Below, one piece after another: positions 44,863 through 56,425 of a stretch of DNA of 64,000 nucleotides (position 1 is the first letter of the stretch; the number at the start of each line of letters is the position of its first letter). The translations under genes and the position numbers were made by a program. The notes below the pieces were generated by a model that saw only the letters and a list, made by a program, of their open reading frames with translations, did not search any database and was not told where the DNA came from. Origin of the DNA: Phocoena phocoena (taxonomy: Eukaryota; Chordata; Mammalia; Artiodactyla; Phocoenidae). The stretch spans positions 111,366,313 through 111,430,312 of the forward strand of contig NC_089225.1 of NCBI RefSeq assembly GCF_963924675.1, in the 5' to 3' direction.

Positions 44863-47456
44863 CGCTGAGATTCCCGGCAGGTTCCTTGTCCCACAGCGTC
44901 AGCTCTGCTCAAATGGATTTTCTTTGGAAGATACAAAAACACTTTCCAGTTAATGTTCAAACAAATTCGAAAACAAAACCAAAAAGGCAGTGGGCAAGCC
45001 AGTGAGATGACCACAGCTGTGTTTTAGTAAATGCAGGGGTGAGCAGACTGTGGGGCTGTTTGGGAGGCGAGAGAACCGAGTTAACCAGCAGATTCAATTA
45101 GCCAGAACCACTGTGGGTCAGCCATCTGCTTGGCCAAGGCTGTGTTCTACCTTCCTCCTTTGAAATGATGCTCTTCAAAGCTGTACCCCCAGGACTTATT
45201 CTCTGCAGAGGAGGAGGACCAATTTCGTCTATTTAGCAAAACAAGAGGCTAAGTTGAGGGCTGCTGGGCTCTTTGCTCTGCAAGGAAGAGAGGATGCAAT
45301 GCTTTAGGAATTTAAACACATTTCTTTTCTTTTCTTGAATATGTAGATTCATGCCATAATGTAGTGGAATCAGAAAACGTTTCTGTGCTAAACATAAACA
45401 CTTTTTGAAAACAGATGTCTTTTTTGGACTGCCACTAAAATATTCTCAATTCCCCATCTCGTGCATGCGTGCGCGCGTCCTCCCATGACTGGCCAAAGAA
45501 GCTCTGTGTCAACACGCTGAGCCCCGTGCCCCATCAGGCAGGAAAATACAGGTCAAAGGACCACAAAATGCTCGAGCCAGGGAGTCAGCCAGAGCCTCAC
45601 AAAGCTGTGGAGTTCCCTCTTCCCATTTGATCAGTTGGCGTGTGTCCTGCAAGCGCGTGAGTTGTAAGAAAGCCAAACTACTCTCATGCTTGCTAAGGAA
45701 TGCCACCTTTACTAGTTCTCGCGTTAAAACAAACATGAAGTGCGTGGGCTGCCATGGTAATATTACGTAGAAGCAACCGCTTATGGGTTACGGGGCAATA
45801 ACGTTTCCCATGTCTGTTATATTATCTACTTCATCATTTTCTAGGAGCTCCAAAGCGATTGTTTCCTGGAATCCATGGAGCTTTAAGATTCTGGGTACAG
45901 ATATGCTTTATTGGCTAAGGAATGGAGTCATCCAGCTCTCCAAAGCCACCGGCCAGGAGTTGAAATCTTGGCCAGGAAGAACAACTCCCCAAAGAACGGA
46001 AATACTATGCACATGCCCTTGGTAACTGATGTGATTGATTTTTAAATGATATACTTTTAAAAAATATTAGGAAGTTTCGCAGTGACCCATGGCTTAAGCC
46101 ACATATTGGATATCCGTGAACATTTGGTATCATTAACAAACCTTTTGACCCTGTCATGCTGAGATCCATGCTGTCAGAGCCGTACTTTCCACTGAGAAGG
46201 TTGGCCAGTGGGATCCAGATTTTCCAGATAAAGTCCACCTCATCCATCCGTTGACACGTTCACTCAGCAAATATATTCTGAACTCTCATTACGGACAAAG
46301 CACCAAAAAATGGCGATTTTTTTCTTCTTTTTTAGTGGAGCATGGGGTAATTAAGTGTCAAAACAAATGCAATTTGCTTAGCAAAAATTGTTGGCTCTCC
46401 TTGCTCTGAAGAAATAGACCGCATGCCTGGGAATTACAGACGACCTGCGGCAAAAATCTCCCTGCGCGCCCTGCACAGGGTATGGGGGAGATTAGGTGTC
46501 ACTTGCGGGTGTGAACAGTCCAACCCTCAGCCTGGGAATTGTAGAACGTGTTTCTTTGTGAGCTGGAGTTAATACGTGTGAAAGGAGTTCCGGGCACCAT
46601 GCTCTGATTCTGCGGTTCTTTGTCCGTCACCTGCAGTGAGAAGTGGACACAGCACCTAACATTTTAATTTAGTGTTTGTTAGTACAATTTGATAAACTAG
46701 GACTGCAGATCCTGGGTGAATGTCAAGGAAGAAGGAGTCAGGTTCCCTCCTCTGAAGGCATAGAGAGTCCAGGGTGGACAAGCACATCACCCCTGGAGCT
46801 GATGCCAAGTATCCTTGAGTCACTCGGCAGCAGCCTAAGCAAGTTCATGCAGCCCCCCTGCTGCCTTCCGTGTGCTCTTCCGTAGGCCTGCCTGGATCTT
46901 TTCGTGCCTTTGTGGAAAAGGAGGCCCCCCAGTGTTAGCGCGTTGGGGTGCTGGCTACTCCTTGCCCCCTCTGCTAACACTATGTGCAGTAGGTTTCTGA
47001 GGTCGGGAGCCATCTGGATAAAAGCCATCGATAACGCAAAGAATCTACACACTGGGTAGGGCTGTACAGACAATCTAGTCCCACACCCGAGGTCCCACAG
47101 CCAGTAAAGGGGACACCGGCCTTTGAACCCAATACACCATCTGCGCTCAGACTATTCCCTTGGTTCTTCTCTGTGGCTCACTTCTCACCCCCTATCCAGT
47201 GGGGTCAGTCCTGTTCTCTCCATCTGGAAAACACGCTCTGCTCCAGCTTATCTTTCTTCTCCATCACTCCCACCTCGTCCAACCCCACATCTCTCACTCG
47301 GGCTGCAGCAGCAGCTGCCCAGCTCCCCTCCAGGTGGCCCCTGTGTCCCTTTCCAATCACATCCAACAGTCACCAGGGGGAATTTTCCCCGTAAATCAGG
47401 CCACACCAGTCCCCTGAGCAGAGTCTGGCTCTGGTATTCCATCTCACTTGGCCATA
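44863..47456. other. No gene recognised
   Basis: Includes an alternating purine-pyrimidine patch at 45461-45478. Frames up to 112 codons show no domains. Confidence 0.5.
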
Positions 47457-47500
47457 CTTGACCTGGCCCCCCTTGACCTGGCCCCCCTTGACCTGGCCCC
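47457..47500 (+). repeat. Three tandem copies of a 15-base unit
   Basis: CTTGACCTGGCCCCC repeats at 47457, 47472 and 47487 without error except the last base. Each unit contains a TGACCT half-site. Confidence 0.95.
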
Positions 47501-47894
47501 TGCCTGTCTCTTTTCCTGTTCGCCCTGTTTTTTCTCCCTGGAATATGTCAAGATTATTCTTGCCTCTGGAATTTTGCGCTTGATGTTTCGCCTTTCTGGA
47601 TATTTTTCTGCTCCTCTCCCAGATGTTTGTGAGGCAGAAGGTCCTTCTTCTCACGGATGTCTCGGCTCACCTCCTGCCAGTGGTCTTCTCTGACCAACAG
47701 TCTCAGCCACTTCTCAACTATCCCACAGTGGCTGAATCAGATCACCCATACTATTGCCTTTATAAGCAATGATCGCTAATTGGTTTATTTTGTTCATGAA
47801 CTTGGTTGCTTGTTTGTCTTCTGCTCCTTGTCTCTCTCGCCCACTTTTACACCTCCTGCAGCTCTGCATGCTCATCACGTGGTGGGGATTCAAC
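47501..47894. other. No gene recognised
   Basis: Mixed, pyrimidine-rich in places. Nothing supported. Confidence 0.5.
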
Positions 47895-48362
47895 AAATAT
47901 TTGCTAAGTGTATTTGTTTCCTATTGTTGCTGTAACAAATTGCCACACGTTTAGGGGCTTAAAACAACATAAGTTTATTCTCTTCTAGTTTTGGAGATCA
48001 GGAGTCCTAAAATCATGGTGTCAGCAGGGCTGCCTTCCTTCTGGAGGCTCTTATTTCTTGCCTTTTCCGGTTTCTAGAGGCTGCCTACATCCCTTGGGTC
48101 ATGGGCCCTTCCTCACATCACTGGACTTCTGCTTCTGTCCTCACATCTCCTTCTCCGACTCTGACCCTCCTGTCTGACCCTCTAATAAGAAACTCTGTGA
48201 TTATACTGAGCCCGTCCAAACGATCCAGGATAATTTCTCCATCTCAAGGCCCTTTAACTTAATCACACCTGCAAAGTCCCTTTTGCCAAGTAAGGTCACG
48301 TATTCGTAGATTTCAGAAATTAAGATGAGGACATCTTTGGAGTCCATTGTTCTGTTTACCAC
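47895..48362. mobile_element. Old LTR-like (ERVL/MaLR-type) repeat
   Basis: Nearly complete order of a common mammalian repeat: 'tttgtttcctattgttgctg', 'taggggcttaaaacaacata', 'tgtcagcagggctgccttcc', 'gtttctagaggctgcc', 'ccaggataatttctccatct' and 'catctttggagtccattgtt'. Subfamily uncertain. Confidence 0.65.
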
Positions 48363-48399
48363 ATGAAGAACAAGATGCATGAACATGGTGATTGAAAAA

Positions 48400-48915
48400 T
48401 CTGTCCACAAATTGATACTCCTTCCTTCAAGAAATGGAGCTTAATTCTTTCCCTTTGATTGTAAGCTAGAGTTAGCAACTCGTTTCTAACAAATAGAAGA
48501 TGGTGGAAGTGTTGGTTTGTAAATTCTTGGAGACAAGGTCTAAGCTTTGGGACTAGGTTATAAAAGGCACTGTGACCTCCTCCTTGCTCTCTCTCAGATC
48601 ATTGGCTCTGGGGGAAACCAGCTGCCATGTTGTAAGGATGCTCATGTAGCTCTATGGAGAGGCCCACGGGTAAGAAACTGATATCTCCTGCCGATAGCCT
48701 TGTGCATGAGCCACCTTGAAAGTGGATCCTCAGGCCCAGTCAAGCCCTTCAGCTGATACCTTGACTGCGATCTCATGAGAGACCCTGAGCCACAAGCACC
48801 CAGCTGATCCACTTCCAAATTCCTGACCCACAGAAACTGTAGCATAGTACATGTCTATTGTTTTAAACCACAAATTTTGAGGTCATTCGCTGTATGGCAA
48901 TAGATCATTAAAATG
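48400..48915 (+). mobile_element. Second old LTR-like repeat
   Basis: 'ctccttccttcaagaaatgg', 'ctccttgctctctctcagat', 'aaccagctgccatgttgtaa', 'cttgaaagtggatcctcag' and 'tgttttaaaccacaaatttt' follow the usual order of an old MaLR-like LTR, ending near 'gcaatagatcatta'. Confidence 0.6.
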
Positions 48916-49530
48916 ATAAAAGCTATTTCAGAATCCCCCACATGAAAGAAAACACATTATTTTCTGCTTTCATAGTGTTTGAAACTCTCTTATCTAATCA
49001 GGATGCCACACCATCCCATGGGACAAGATAAGTAGAGTCTGATCCCAGTGACCACACCCTTGGGATTATGGTCTGTCTCTTTTTAGGACCTTCTCCAGAG
49101 TTACCATGGAGCTCCAGAATATGTCAGTGAGTTGAGAATTTGATTCACAGAACAATCCAGACAGGTAAATTTGAGGTGTAGTTTCATTAGTCAACTCAGT
49201 TCTGTCCTATGGGTGTGATCACTTTTGTGTTTTCTTTCAAATTCCATTTCTCTTATCTCCTTTGGCTATTGTTCATTGCAAGTATTACCCAATGTTTCCT
49301 GGCTACCGACCAATCTGAGTCTTCCCTCCCACTATTTCCTTACCTCTTTATTTTAACAATGGTCACATGCCTTGTCTAATGGTCCTCTGGGTCTTCCAAT
49401 CTTCGAGATCCTCCTACCCATTTCTCCCCTCACATGGAAGACCCAGACGACACAGCTGGCTGGTCACCCAAGATGCCCACCATGCATGGTTCTTGCCTGG
49501 ACTCTCACTGCTGCTCCCATAGCCCAGATG
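48916..49530. other. No gene recognised
   Basis: AT-rich at first, then mixed. No supported feature. Confidence 0.5.
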
Positions 49531-50340
49531 TTTTTATCAGTCAGGATCAGACAAAGTATGCTGCAGTAACAAATGAGCCCAAAGTATCGGTGGATTGAAA
49601 AACTTTGTTTGTTTGTCCCCCTTACTCAGGCTACATGTCCATCACTGCTTGGTTGGGACATGAGCTTCTCTCTGTCTCATGGACCTGGGATGAGGGAGGC
49701 TCCACCTTGATGTCTCCATGATTGGCAAGGCAGAAAAAAGGGATGTGTTGAAATAACATATTTGCTCCTAAAGCTTCTCCCTGGAGGTGAAATGTACCTC
49801 TCTGATCACATTTCGTCTGCCACAGAAAGTCATGTGGCCACAGCCAAGTTCAAAGGAAGTAGGGAAAAGCTGCATGAGCCTGGAAAACCAAGAATTGGGG
49901 AAATTTGAGGTATCAGTGATGTCTGCCACAGTGCCTTTGGTCCTTGGCCTGCCCAATCCCTTTGTAAGCTCTCTGGTTCTGCAAACAACTGGTGAGACTC
50001 TTTTAGTTGCAATAGACAGAAATGTAATTCAAGTTGGCCTAAGAAAAAATGAATTCATTGGCTTATAGAGCTGCAGTTCCAGTGGGACCTAATTCTAGCT
50101 TTAGGGAAAACTTGTTCCAGGCATCCAGGTGACATAGTCAGAAGCTAGTCTCCATCTCTTAGTTCTGCTTTTGTCTGTATTTGTTGCATTCTTAGCTAGC
50201 ATCTCCCAAGGATGGAAACTCCAGCCTTAGAACAGTTAAAGAGGCTCTTTCCCAGGAAATTCAGCAAGAGTCTCAGGGCTGGGGCTCACATTGATTGGCT
50301 GGGTTGGGTCATATACCTCAGATCCCAAATGAATCACGCT
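49531..50340. mobile_element. Old interspersed repeat fragments
   Basis: 49531-49790 ('tatgctgcagtaacaaatga') and 50005-50335 ('ttgcaatagacagaaatg', 'gggctcacattgattggctg', 'gttgggtcatatacctcag') look like two fragments of old mammalian repeats. Family and boundaries uncertain. Confidence 0.4.
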
Positions 50341-50373
50341 GGTTGAGCAGTTGTGACATCTCGTTATCCAGGA

Positions 50374-50403
50374 TGACGTCATAGCCTTTGCCCACATCAC
50401 GTG
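50374..50403. promoter_or_regulatory. Perfect CRE palindrome next to an E-box
   Basis: TGACGTCA at 50374-50381 is a full CREB/ATF site, and CACGTG at 50398-50403 is a perfect E-box, 16 bases apart. Each can occur by chance, and no gene start is seen nearby. Confidence 0.35.
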
Positions 50404-51335
50404 GCCCCACTTGTCCCACTAGCCCTTCCCGCTGTGGCCTCCCCTCCACCAGAACCCAGCTCTGATTTGCTCTGGGTAGACCTTGGTGGCAGTCAGAGAA
50501 GCACGGTGGTCCCGGCTCAACGTGTCCTGGACAGCAAGGGCAAAGCTAAGAACTTGAGGGTGGTTTTTCCTAATTAAATTCAGGTACTGCCCCTTCTCAT
50601 GGTATCAGGAGCAGATAGATTCCAATATAAGCCCCAAGATTTCTAGAAAACCAAGCCCAAGAAAAACTTTTAAAAATCACTCTGATGTAAAACTCATGCC
50701 CTCCTCTCTTCTAGCACTTTTAGATGGAGACAGAATTCTATTTTGAGCAACTGGAAAATCATGTGGATAATTAGGATGGAGAGATAATGCAGGCCCACTT
50801 TTAGACACTTACGCCCACGGGGTAGTTGTTTCTGTAAAGCCTGTGGTCTATGTGAAAACTCTGACACTTTCTATAAAAAGAGGAAGATGAAACATCTCCT
50901 TCAACCACAGACCTATGAGCTGGATCCATGGCAAGAATTTAGAAATGATTTTCAAGTAGATGGTTTATAAGCCTCTGGAGAGGGAAGGTGATCATTTGAA
51001 GCCAGCGGGAGTTCAGTAAGGGCCAATCAGGCAAGATTAGCTTCATTTCCTTGTTTTGACAGGGAAATTGGACTCACAGAGCTGAGGCCTTCTGCAGACA
51101 TAATATATCTGGATTGAAACAACATTTTTGGAAAAGTTTCTCATGATATCCTTTGGACCTGTAAGCTGGGGGATCAACCCGGATTGGTAAGGGATTAATG
51201 GCTCTATTGAAATGGGGCTGATGACTCTTAAATTAGTGGGCGGCCCCCAGCTTTCCAAAGGACTCTGTCATTTATACTCTGCTGTGAAATATTTCTGTCC
51301 ATAATTTAGATGACATTGATGGCACACTGGGTATT
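50404..51335. other. No gene recognised
   Basis: No supported feature. Confidence 0.5.
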
Positions 51336-51540
51336 ATTATTAATAATATTAATATTTCTTATTAATGACAACCGTGACAAGGGTAACCATAACTCCTGGT
51401 AACTGTCGTGACTGCTCGCTGTGTGCCAGGCCCTGTGCCCAAGGCTTCACTTGGATTAAATTAGGCACCGGAATCCAGGAAGGTGGGAGCCCTTAGTTTC
51501 CCATTTTCCTGACGAAACAAAGGCTGGCGCTGAGAGGGAA
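51336..51540. mobile_element. MIR/L2-like remnant
   Basis: 'tgctcgctgtgtgccaggcc' and 'agtttcccattttcctgac' in the usual order, next to an AT-rich ATTATT patch. Confidence 0.5.
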
Positions 51541-51579
51541 GTGGAGGGTTGGGGAGGATGGTGAATTTTCTCTCATATT

Positions 51580-51630
51580 CAAGGGGTCTCATTTCAGGGG
51601 GAAGGGTCTCATTTCAGGGGGGGGGTCTCA
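51580..51630 (+). repeat. Short tandem repeat with a G-run
   Basis: GGGTCTCATTTCAGGGGG occurs twice in tandem and ends in nine G residues (about 51618-51626). Confidence 0.85.
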
Positions 51631-54600
51631 GCAGCTGGAGTCTCACTGCAGACTTTCTGCTCACAGCAACCTTCCCTTGGGAGCTCCCATGCTGATCCCG
51701 GGAAAAGTCTGTCTGTTTAGGAAGAGCCCTCACCCCTGGGATGGGGACCTGGCAAGTGACAGGCAGGTGTCAGAGCCTGTTACAGAAGGTGAGCCTCAGA
51801 GCAGCACCCCATCACAGCGAGGGGACTGGGTGCCGGCTGAACACTCACAGGCACAGGCAAAGGAGGCTAAGCTGAAGGGGGCCATCTGGACCTCCGTGCC
51901 CCTGACCGTGGGTGGCTCCTCGAGGATGCTGGTCTTGGACAACTGGAGTAAGTCCAGACCCCACGCCCTGATGCCAGGGGAGGATGCGGGCTCTGTGTCC
52001 CTTCAACACTTGGGGCTCTCTTTAAGAAAGAGAAAACATGATCACAGGCACTAAATTAGGTGTTTGTTTACACTTGGAAAGAAATCATGGCAAATCACAA
52101 ATTTTGAAAAGCTGATATATAACACATAAGTTACAAAATCCAAGAAAACAACCTGCTTTATGACTCTTGGAATTAGAGTTAATGTATTTTATTAACTGCC
52201 TAACCCCTGTTTATCACACTGTCCCCTTCCATTTAGCTCCATATTCATTGATCACATCTGTATTCAACAATAATTCTGAACTATTACTTCCTATAGAGAC
52301 TAACAGTCAATTCACCCTTCCTTCGGCAGGGTTGGTCAAAATGAGTTTTATATTTTGGACAGTCTAGGAACGTGTCTTTCAGCTTCACAAGCCGTTATTG
52401 GTGACTGGATGTTAGGGGGTAAATACTGAAAACTCAGGTAAACTGTTAGGATGGTTGTCGAGCTTGGAAAAGTGGCTGCTGAAATTCTTTCCTGTTCAGC
52501 TTCAGGGCATTTCTGGCTTTCTAGCCCAGGGACTGCACCTCACGATTCTCTGTGTTGGTGACACTGGTAACCAGTTTGTCAAAATCCAGGTGTTAGCACA
52601 CTCCATGGGCAGCCGGGGGATAGGGGGAAGATTCACAGAAGTTATTTCTAAACCTGGGTGGTGACCAACAGCATAACTGTACACAGAAGTGGCCACAAAC
52701 CACAGCAAGATATCCCACGACCCAGGACCAATCGGTTTCCCAACTCAACTTCCCCTGCAATGGATCCCCAAATGCCCTGGCCCCTCCTCCACCCACGGCA
52801 GAAGGATGGAGAGAAGTCGGAGGGGAAGGAGATGGTGGGCTTAACCGGTACCGGTCCAGATACATCCCTCTGCAAACTTCACACAACAAGTGCCCCCAGG
52901 GACACACTGCTAGGCTGCTCCCAGGGCCCTGAAACTGAAGCTCTACCCTATTCACGATCGGTCGGTCCTGCTGATGGGTCTGGGAGAGCTGGTGGGCGGG
53001 CACAGCCCCTGACAGAGGAAGGTGCAGTGAAGGCGCTCGTCCCAGTGGCTGGGGAGGCTGGCAGATGCTGGGACTGGCTCCAGGCAGGTGTGGGGTGGAG
53101 AGGACCTCGGGTGGCAGGGTTGGCCTACATGATGTCTCTACCAGCCCTAACACATGAGACGCCGTGCAAAATCCGTTCACTGACCTCTAGAGTCAAGCAG
53201 TACAAATAGAATCCAGCCCTCTATTGGTGACGATTCTCTAATGTTTGAAAGTTTATTCATTGTGTGACAATCTGAACCTCAGCATCCAGTGACCCACACA
53301 AGGTTTGGATCCTGTAGCATCAGGAGCGCTCAGTGCAGCTGTGAGTGACCTTGAAAGTCTTGGATTCCCATCCATGGAATATTGCCCACCCTTCAAGCAG
53401 AGGAATAGAGAGGGGAGAAGGACGTTGCTTATTTTTATTTTTTGACTCTGCTGCAAGTTTGAGCACGTTTAGATGCTGTGGGTGAGGAGTCCAGAGAGTG
53501 GGAGGGTGAAGATGCAGGAGCGACTGGGATACGAGAGGGAACAGAACCCCAAGGGACAGGGATTCTTCTCCAAAGGGTATCAGGCTTCCTCATTTTGTTC
53601 TAATTTTGGGTTCAGGAAAACAACACCAACCATTGGGACCAGTACCTGATTCCCCAGGTTCACACACAGAAACATATGTCTCATCAATGGAGCTACAAAC
53701 TTGGGTTAAAGATATTTCACTCTATGGGCTCATTATTCACCAATGTAATTGATTTATTTACATACCCACCTCTTTCCACAAATGATTTTAGGTGATGTTC
53801 AGAAAACAGATATGTGAGTCAGGAAAAAAGGAATAAAAAAATAATGCATTAGGACTGGGGGCATCACAGTTGGGGGAGAATCAAGATAGCAGAAGTTTAG
53901 GGAAGGCAGAAAAACCCTATGGTATTACCCCTACCAAAGAAGCTGAGATGCAAATTTGGTTCTGATGGTTGTGGTAGCCAAAGCAAAAACAGAAACATGG
54001 ATTGGCTATCAGATTTCAGCGTTCATGAAAAGAAAACAAATGACTTCCTCAGGGAGGCAAAATGTCTCCTGGTGTGTGTGTGTATGTGTGTGCGCGTGTA
54101 ATGCCATTTCTCACATCGGGCTTCTTAAGTGATTTGATGCACTGTGTCCTCAAGAGCTCAAGGGTTTTTCTTCTGTCACCACTGCATGCACGTGGAGAGT
54201 CTGATGGTAAAGTACAATTCTGTGGCAGGGAAGGGAACAAGATAATAAAGGCTACGTTTCATGAGGAAAATTCTGGAACCGGTGGAGAACTAGATGGACT
54301 CCGTGCCTTTTCTCAACGGGAGTGTGGGTAAGAGTTGCTCTGGACGTGGTTAATTGCTTTTGAAAAGTGCACCGAACCTGGGACTTTTGTGTTATTGGTT
54401 GAGGTCAGACCCAGATAACTCAGAGAGTTTATTAGATGGTCACATGGGGAGAGGGGGGAAATTAGAAACATTAAGAATGAGTGGGTTTCCCAAAATTCTA
54501 TTCTGTAGAGAATATTGGAAAAGTTATTTTAACTGGGAATTTTTTTTTTTTGGGGGGGAAAAACCCTCAGTGATATTCCTACAGAACATCAGTTTGGGCA

Positions 54601-55254
54601 CCATATGATTTCTCAGTGAAACCAGCAAGAAGAAATCACTGTCAAATGTACCCTTCTATAGCCCTCTGCCATGACATTTTTTGGAGAACATCTGCTGGAA
54701 TGGGGATTGGAGTTTAAGACAAATGGCTATCACGTTATAATCTCTGGCAATAGTTAACCAGCAGGAATGGTTTCCCCACTGATTCCCAACTCTTGACTGT
54801 AAAACTGTGTGCGCCCACATAAAAGAAGATTGCCTGGAGCTCTCTGAAGTAGGAGGATGGGCAGCCAGCGCTGCTCAAAGCCATTTTAATTATAAGGTCC
54901 TGTTTTACGCCACTTGAAACTATAGTTCGATTCATGCAGCTGTGTTTAATGCAGAGCCCAGGCACGCATGAATCCTGGAATCCATAGGGCACGCACACTG
55001 CTTACCCCGTAGGCTGGGCGGGTCCTCAGCCAAAGCCTGGGGACAGATCCCTGAGAGCGATGAACATCGTATTGTTTATTAAGAATTCTTTAAAAGGGGT
55101 TCCCGAGTGCAGCCAGGCTGTTAGGACGGCGAGAGCCATGCTGAAACCCTGCAATCTTGACCCTCGGTCTGGACGTTTCACCTTGTTGTCTTTATGACGA
55201 ACATGCTTGTAGCCAATCCTTGCTCAAAGCATTCATTACCTTGTGTGACATTTA
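51631..55254. other. No gene recognised; TG patch
   Basis: 54073-54100 is a short TG/CG alternating patch. Frames of 195 (52593-53180, minus) and 183 codons (52658-53209, plus) overlap antisense. I see no domain in either. Confidence 0.5.
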
Positions 55255-55493
55255 CCCCAATAGCGTCTTTTTTTTTTTTTTTTTTTTTGCGGTACGCGGG
55301 CCTCTCACTGCTGTGGCCTCTCCCCTTGCGGAGCACAGGCTCCGGACGCGCAGGCTCAGCGGCCATGGCTCACGGGTCCAGCCGCTCCGCGGCATGTGGG
55401 ATCTTCCCGGACCGGGGCACAAACCCGTGTCCCCTGCATCGGCAGGCGGGCTCTCAACCACTGCGCCACCAGGGAAGCCCCAATAGCGTCTTT
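55255..55493 (+). repeat. Perfect 16-base duplication around a young SINE
   Basis: CCCCAATAGCGTCTTT is identical at 55255-55270 and 55478-55493; the first bases of the right copy overlap the GCCC end of the SINE. Confidence 0.93.
55271..55477 (-). mobile_element. Young CHR-type SINE
   Basis: Minus-strand copy with an 18-19 base T-run (its A tail), an almost consensus body and a perfect 16-base target duplication. It is close to the copies at 6190 and 12929 but has the cleanest flanks in the window, which suggests the most recent insertion. Frames across it on both strands are SINE translations. Confidence 0.95.
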
Positions 55494-55959
55494 AATAGTT
55501 ATGTTTTATTCAGTCTTCTCCCTTTCACATCTCCTTGAAAAACAGTGAACCTTGGTCTTTTCAGAGAGAACGATTGCCCATGATTTTGGAAGAAAACAGG
55601 TTTTGTGGTAAGTTTAGACGTGACTAACGTCTAAGCTCACGTGACTCCTATCATGCCTTGTTTGGGGGCAGCCACAGGAGCTGCAAGGATTATCTGGAAG
55701 CTGAACTTGCATATCTAGCCTGGGACCCACCGTGACGCCTCGGCTCATTTTCATAAAGTTCCTGCTCACCGTAGAGTTTGAGTCCTAACCAAGTCCCCTC
55801 AATTAACTTCGACTGCACCGTGTACTACTTAGAGCATGCCTGTCCCCAGGGGTTGGGAGGGGTTGGAGGGCATGGCACTGACGGCCATTCATGTGTGGGG
55901 CACAGAGCTAGCTCTGCCTGCATCACCCTGAGATCTCACCATGGCCCTGTGTACTAGGT
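55494..55959. other. No gene recognised
   Basis: No supported feature. Confidence 0.5.
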
Positions 55960-56425
55960 TACGGGCCGAATTCTTTCCCCTCCAAAAGAGATGTTGGAAA
56001 CCTAACCCCCTGCACCTCCAAATGTGACCCTTTTTTGAAATAGGGTCTTTATAGAGGTTGCCTAGTTCAAACGAGGTCATAAGGTGGGCTCTGCTCCAGT
56101 ATGACTTATATGACTAGAGTCCTTATAAAAAGGTGATATCTGGATATAGAGACAGGCTCGCCCAGAGGCAGGACCATGTGGAGAGTCACAGGGAGAACAC
56201 GTGTAAAGACCACAGTGATGCTGCCACAGGATCATCTGTGGGTCCCAGAAGCTGGTAAAGGCCAGAAGGGTCCTTCCCTTACATTTCAGAGGGAGCACAG
56301 CCCCACAAGCATCTTGATTTTGGACTTCGGCCTCCAGAACTGTGAGATAATAACTTTCTGTGGTTCTAAGCCTCCCGGTTTGTGGAACTTTGTTACAGTA
56401 GCCCTAGGAAACGAATACACTAGGG
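55960..56425 (+). mobile_element. Old LTR-like repeat, same family as 558-870
   Basis: More complete than the copy at 558: 'gttggaaacctaaccccctg', 'gagtccttataaaaaggtg', 'ggaccatgtggagagtcac', 'cttgattttggacttcggcc', 'aactgtgagataataacttt' and a terminal 'aaacgaatacac'. It helps to show that 558-870 is a truncated member. Confidence 0.65.

Noticed and set aside
55157..55538. Frames of 109-114 codons with an RGPLTAVASPLAEHRLRTRRL-like peptide, also at 6161-6493 and 12876-13416
   Set aside because: The same peptide recurs wherever a CHR SINE lies antisense, so it is SINE-derived.
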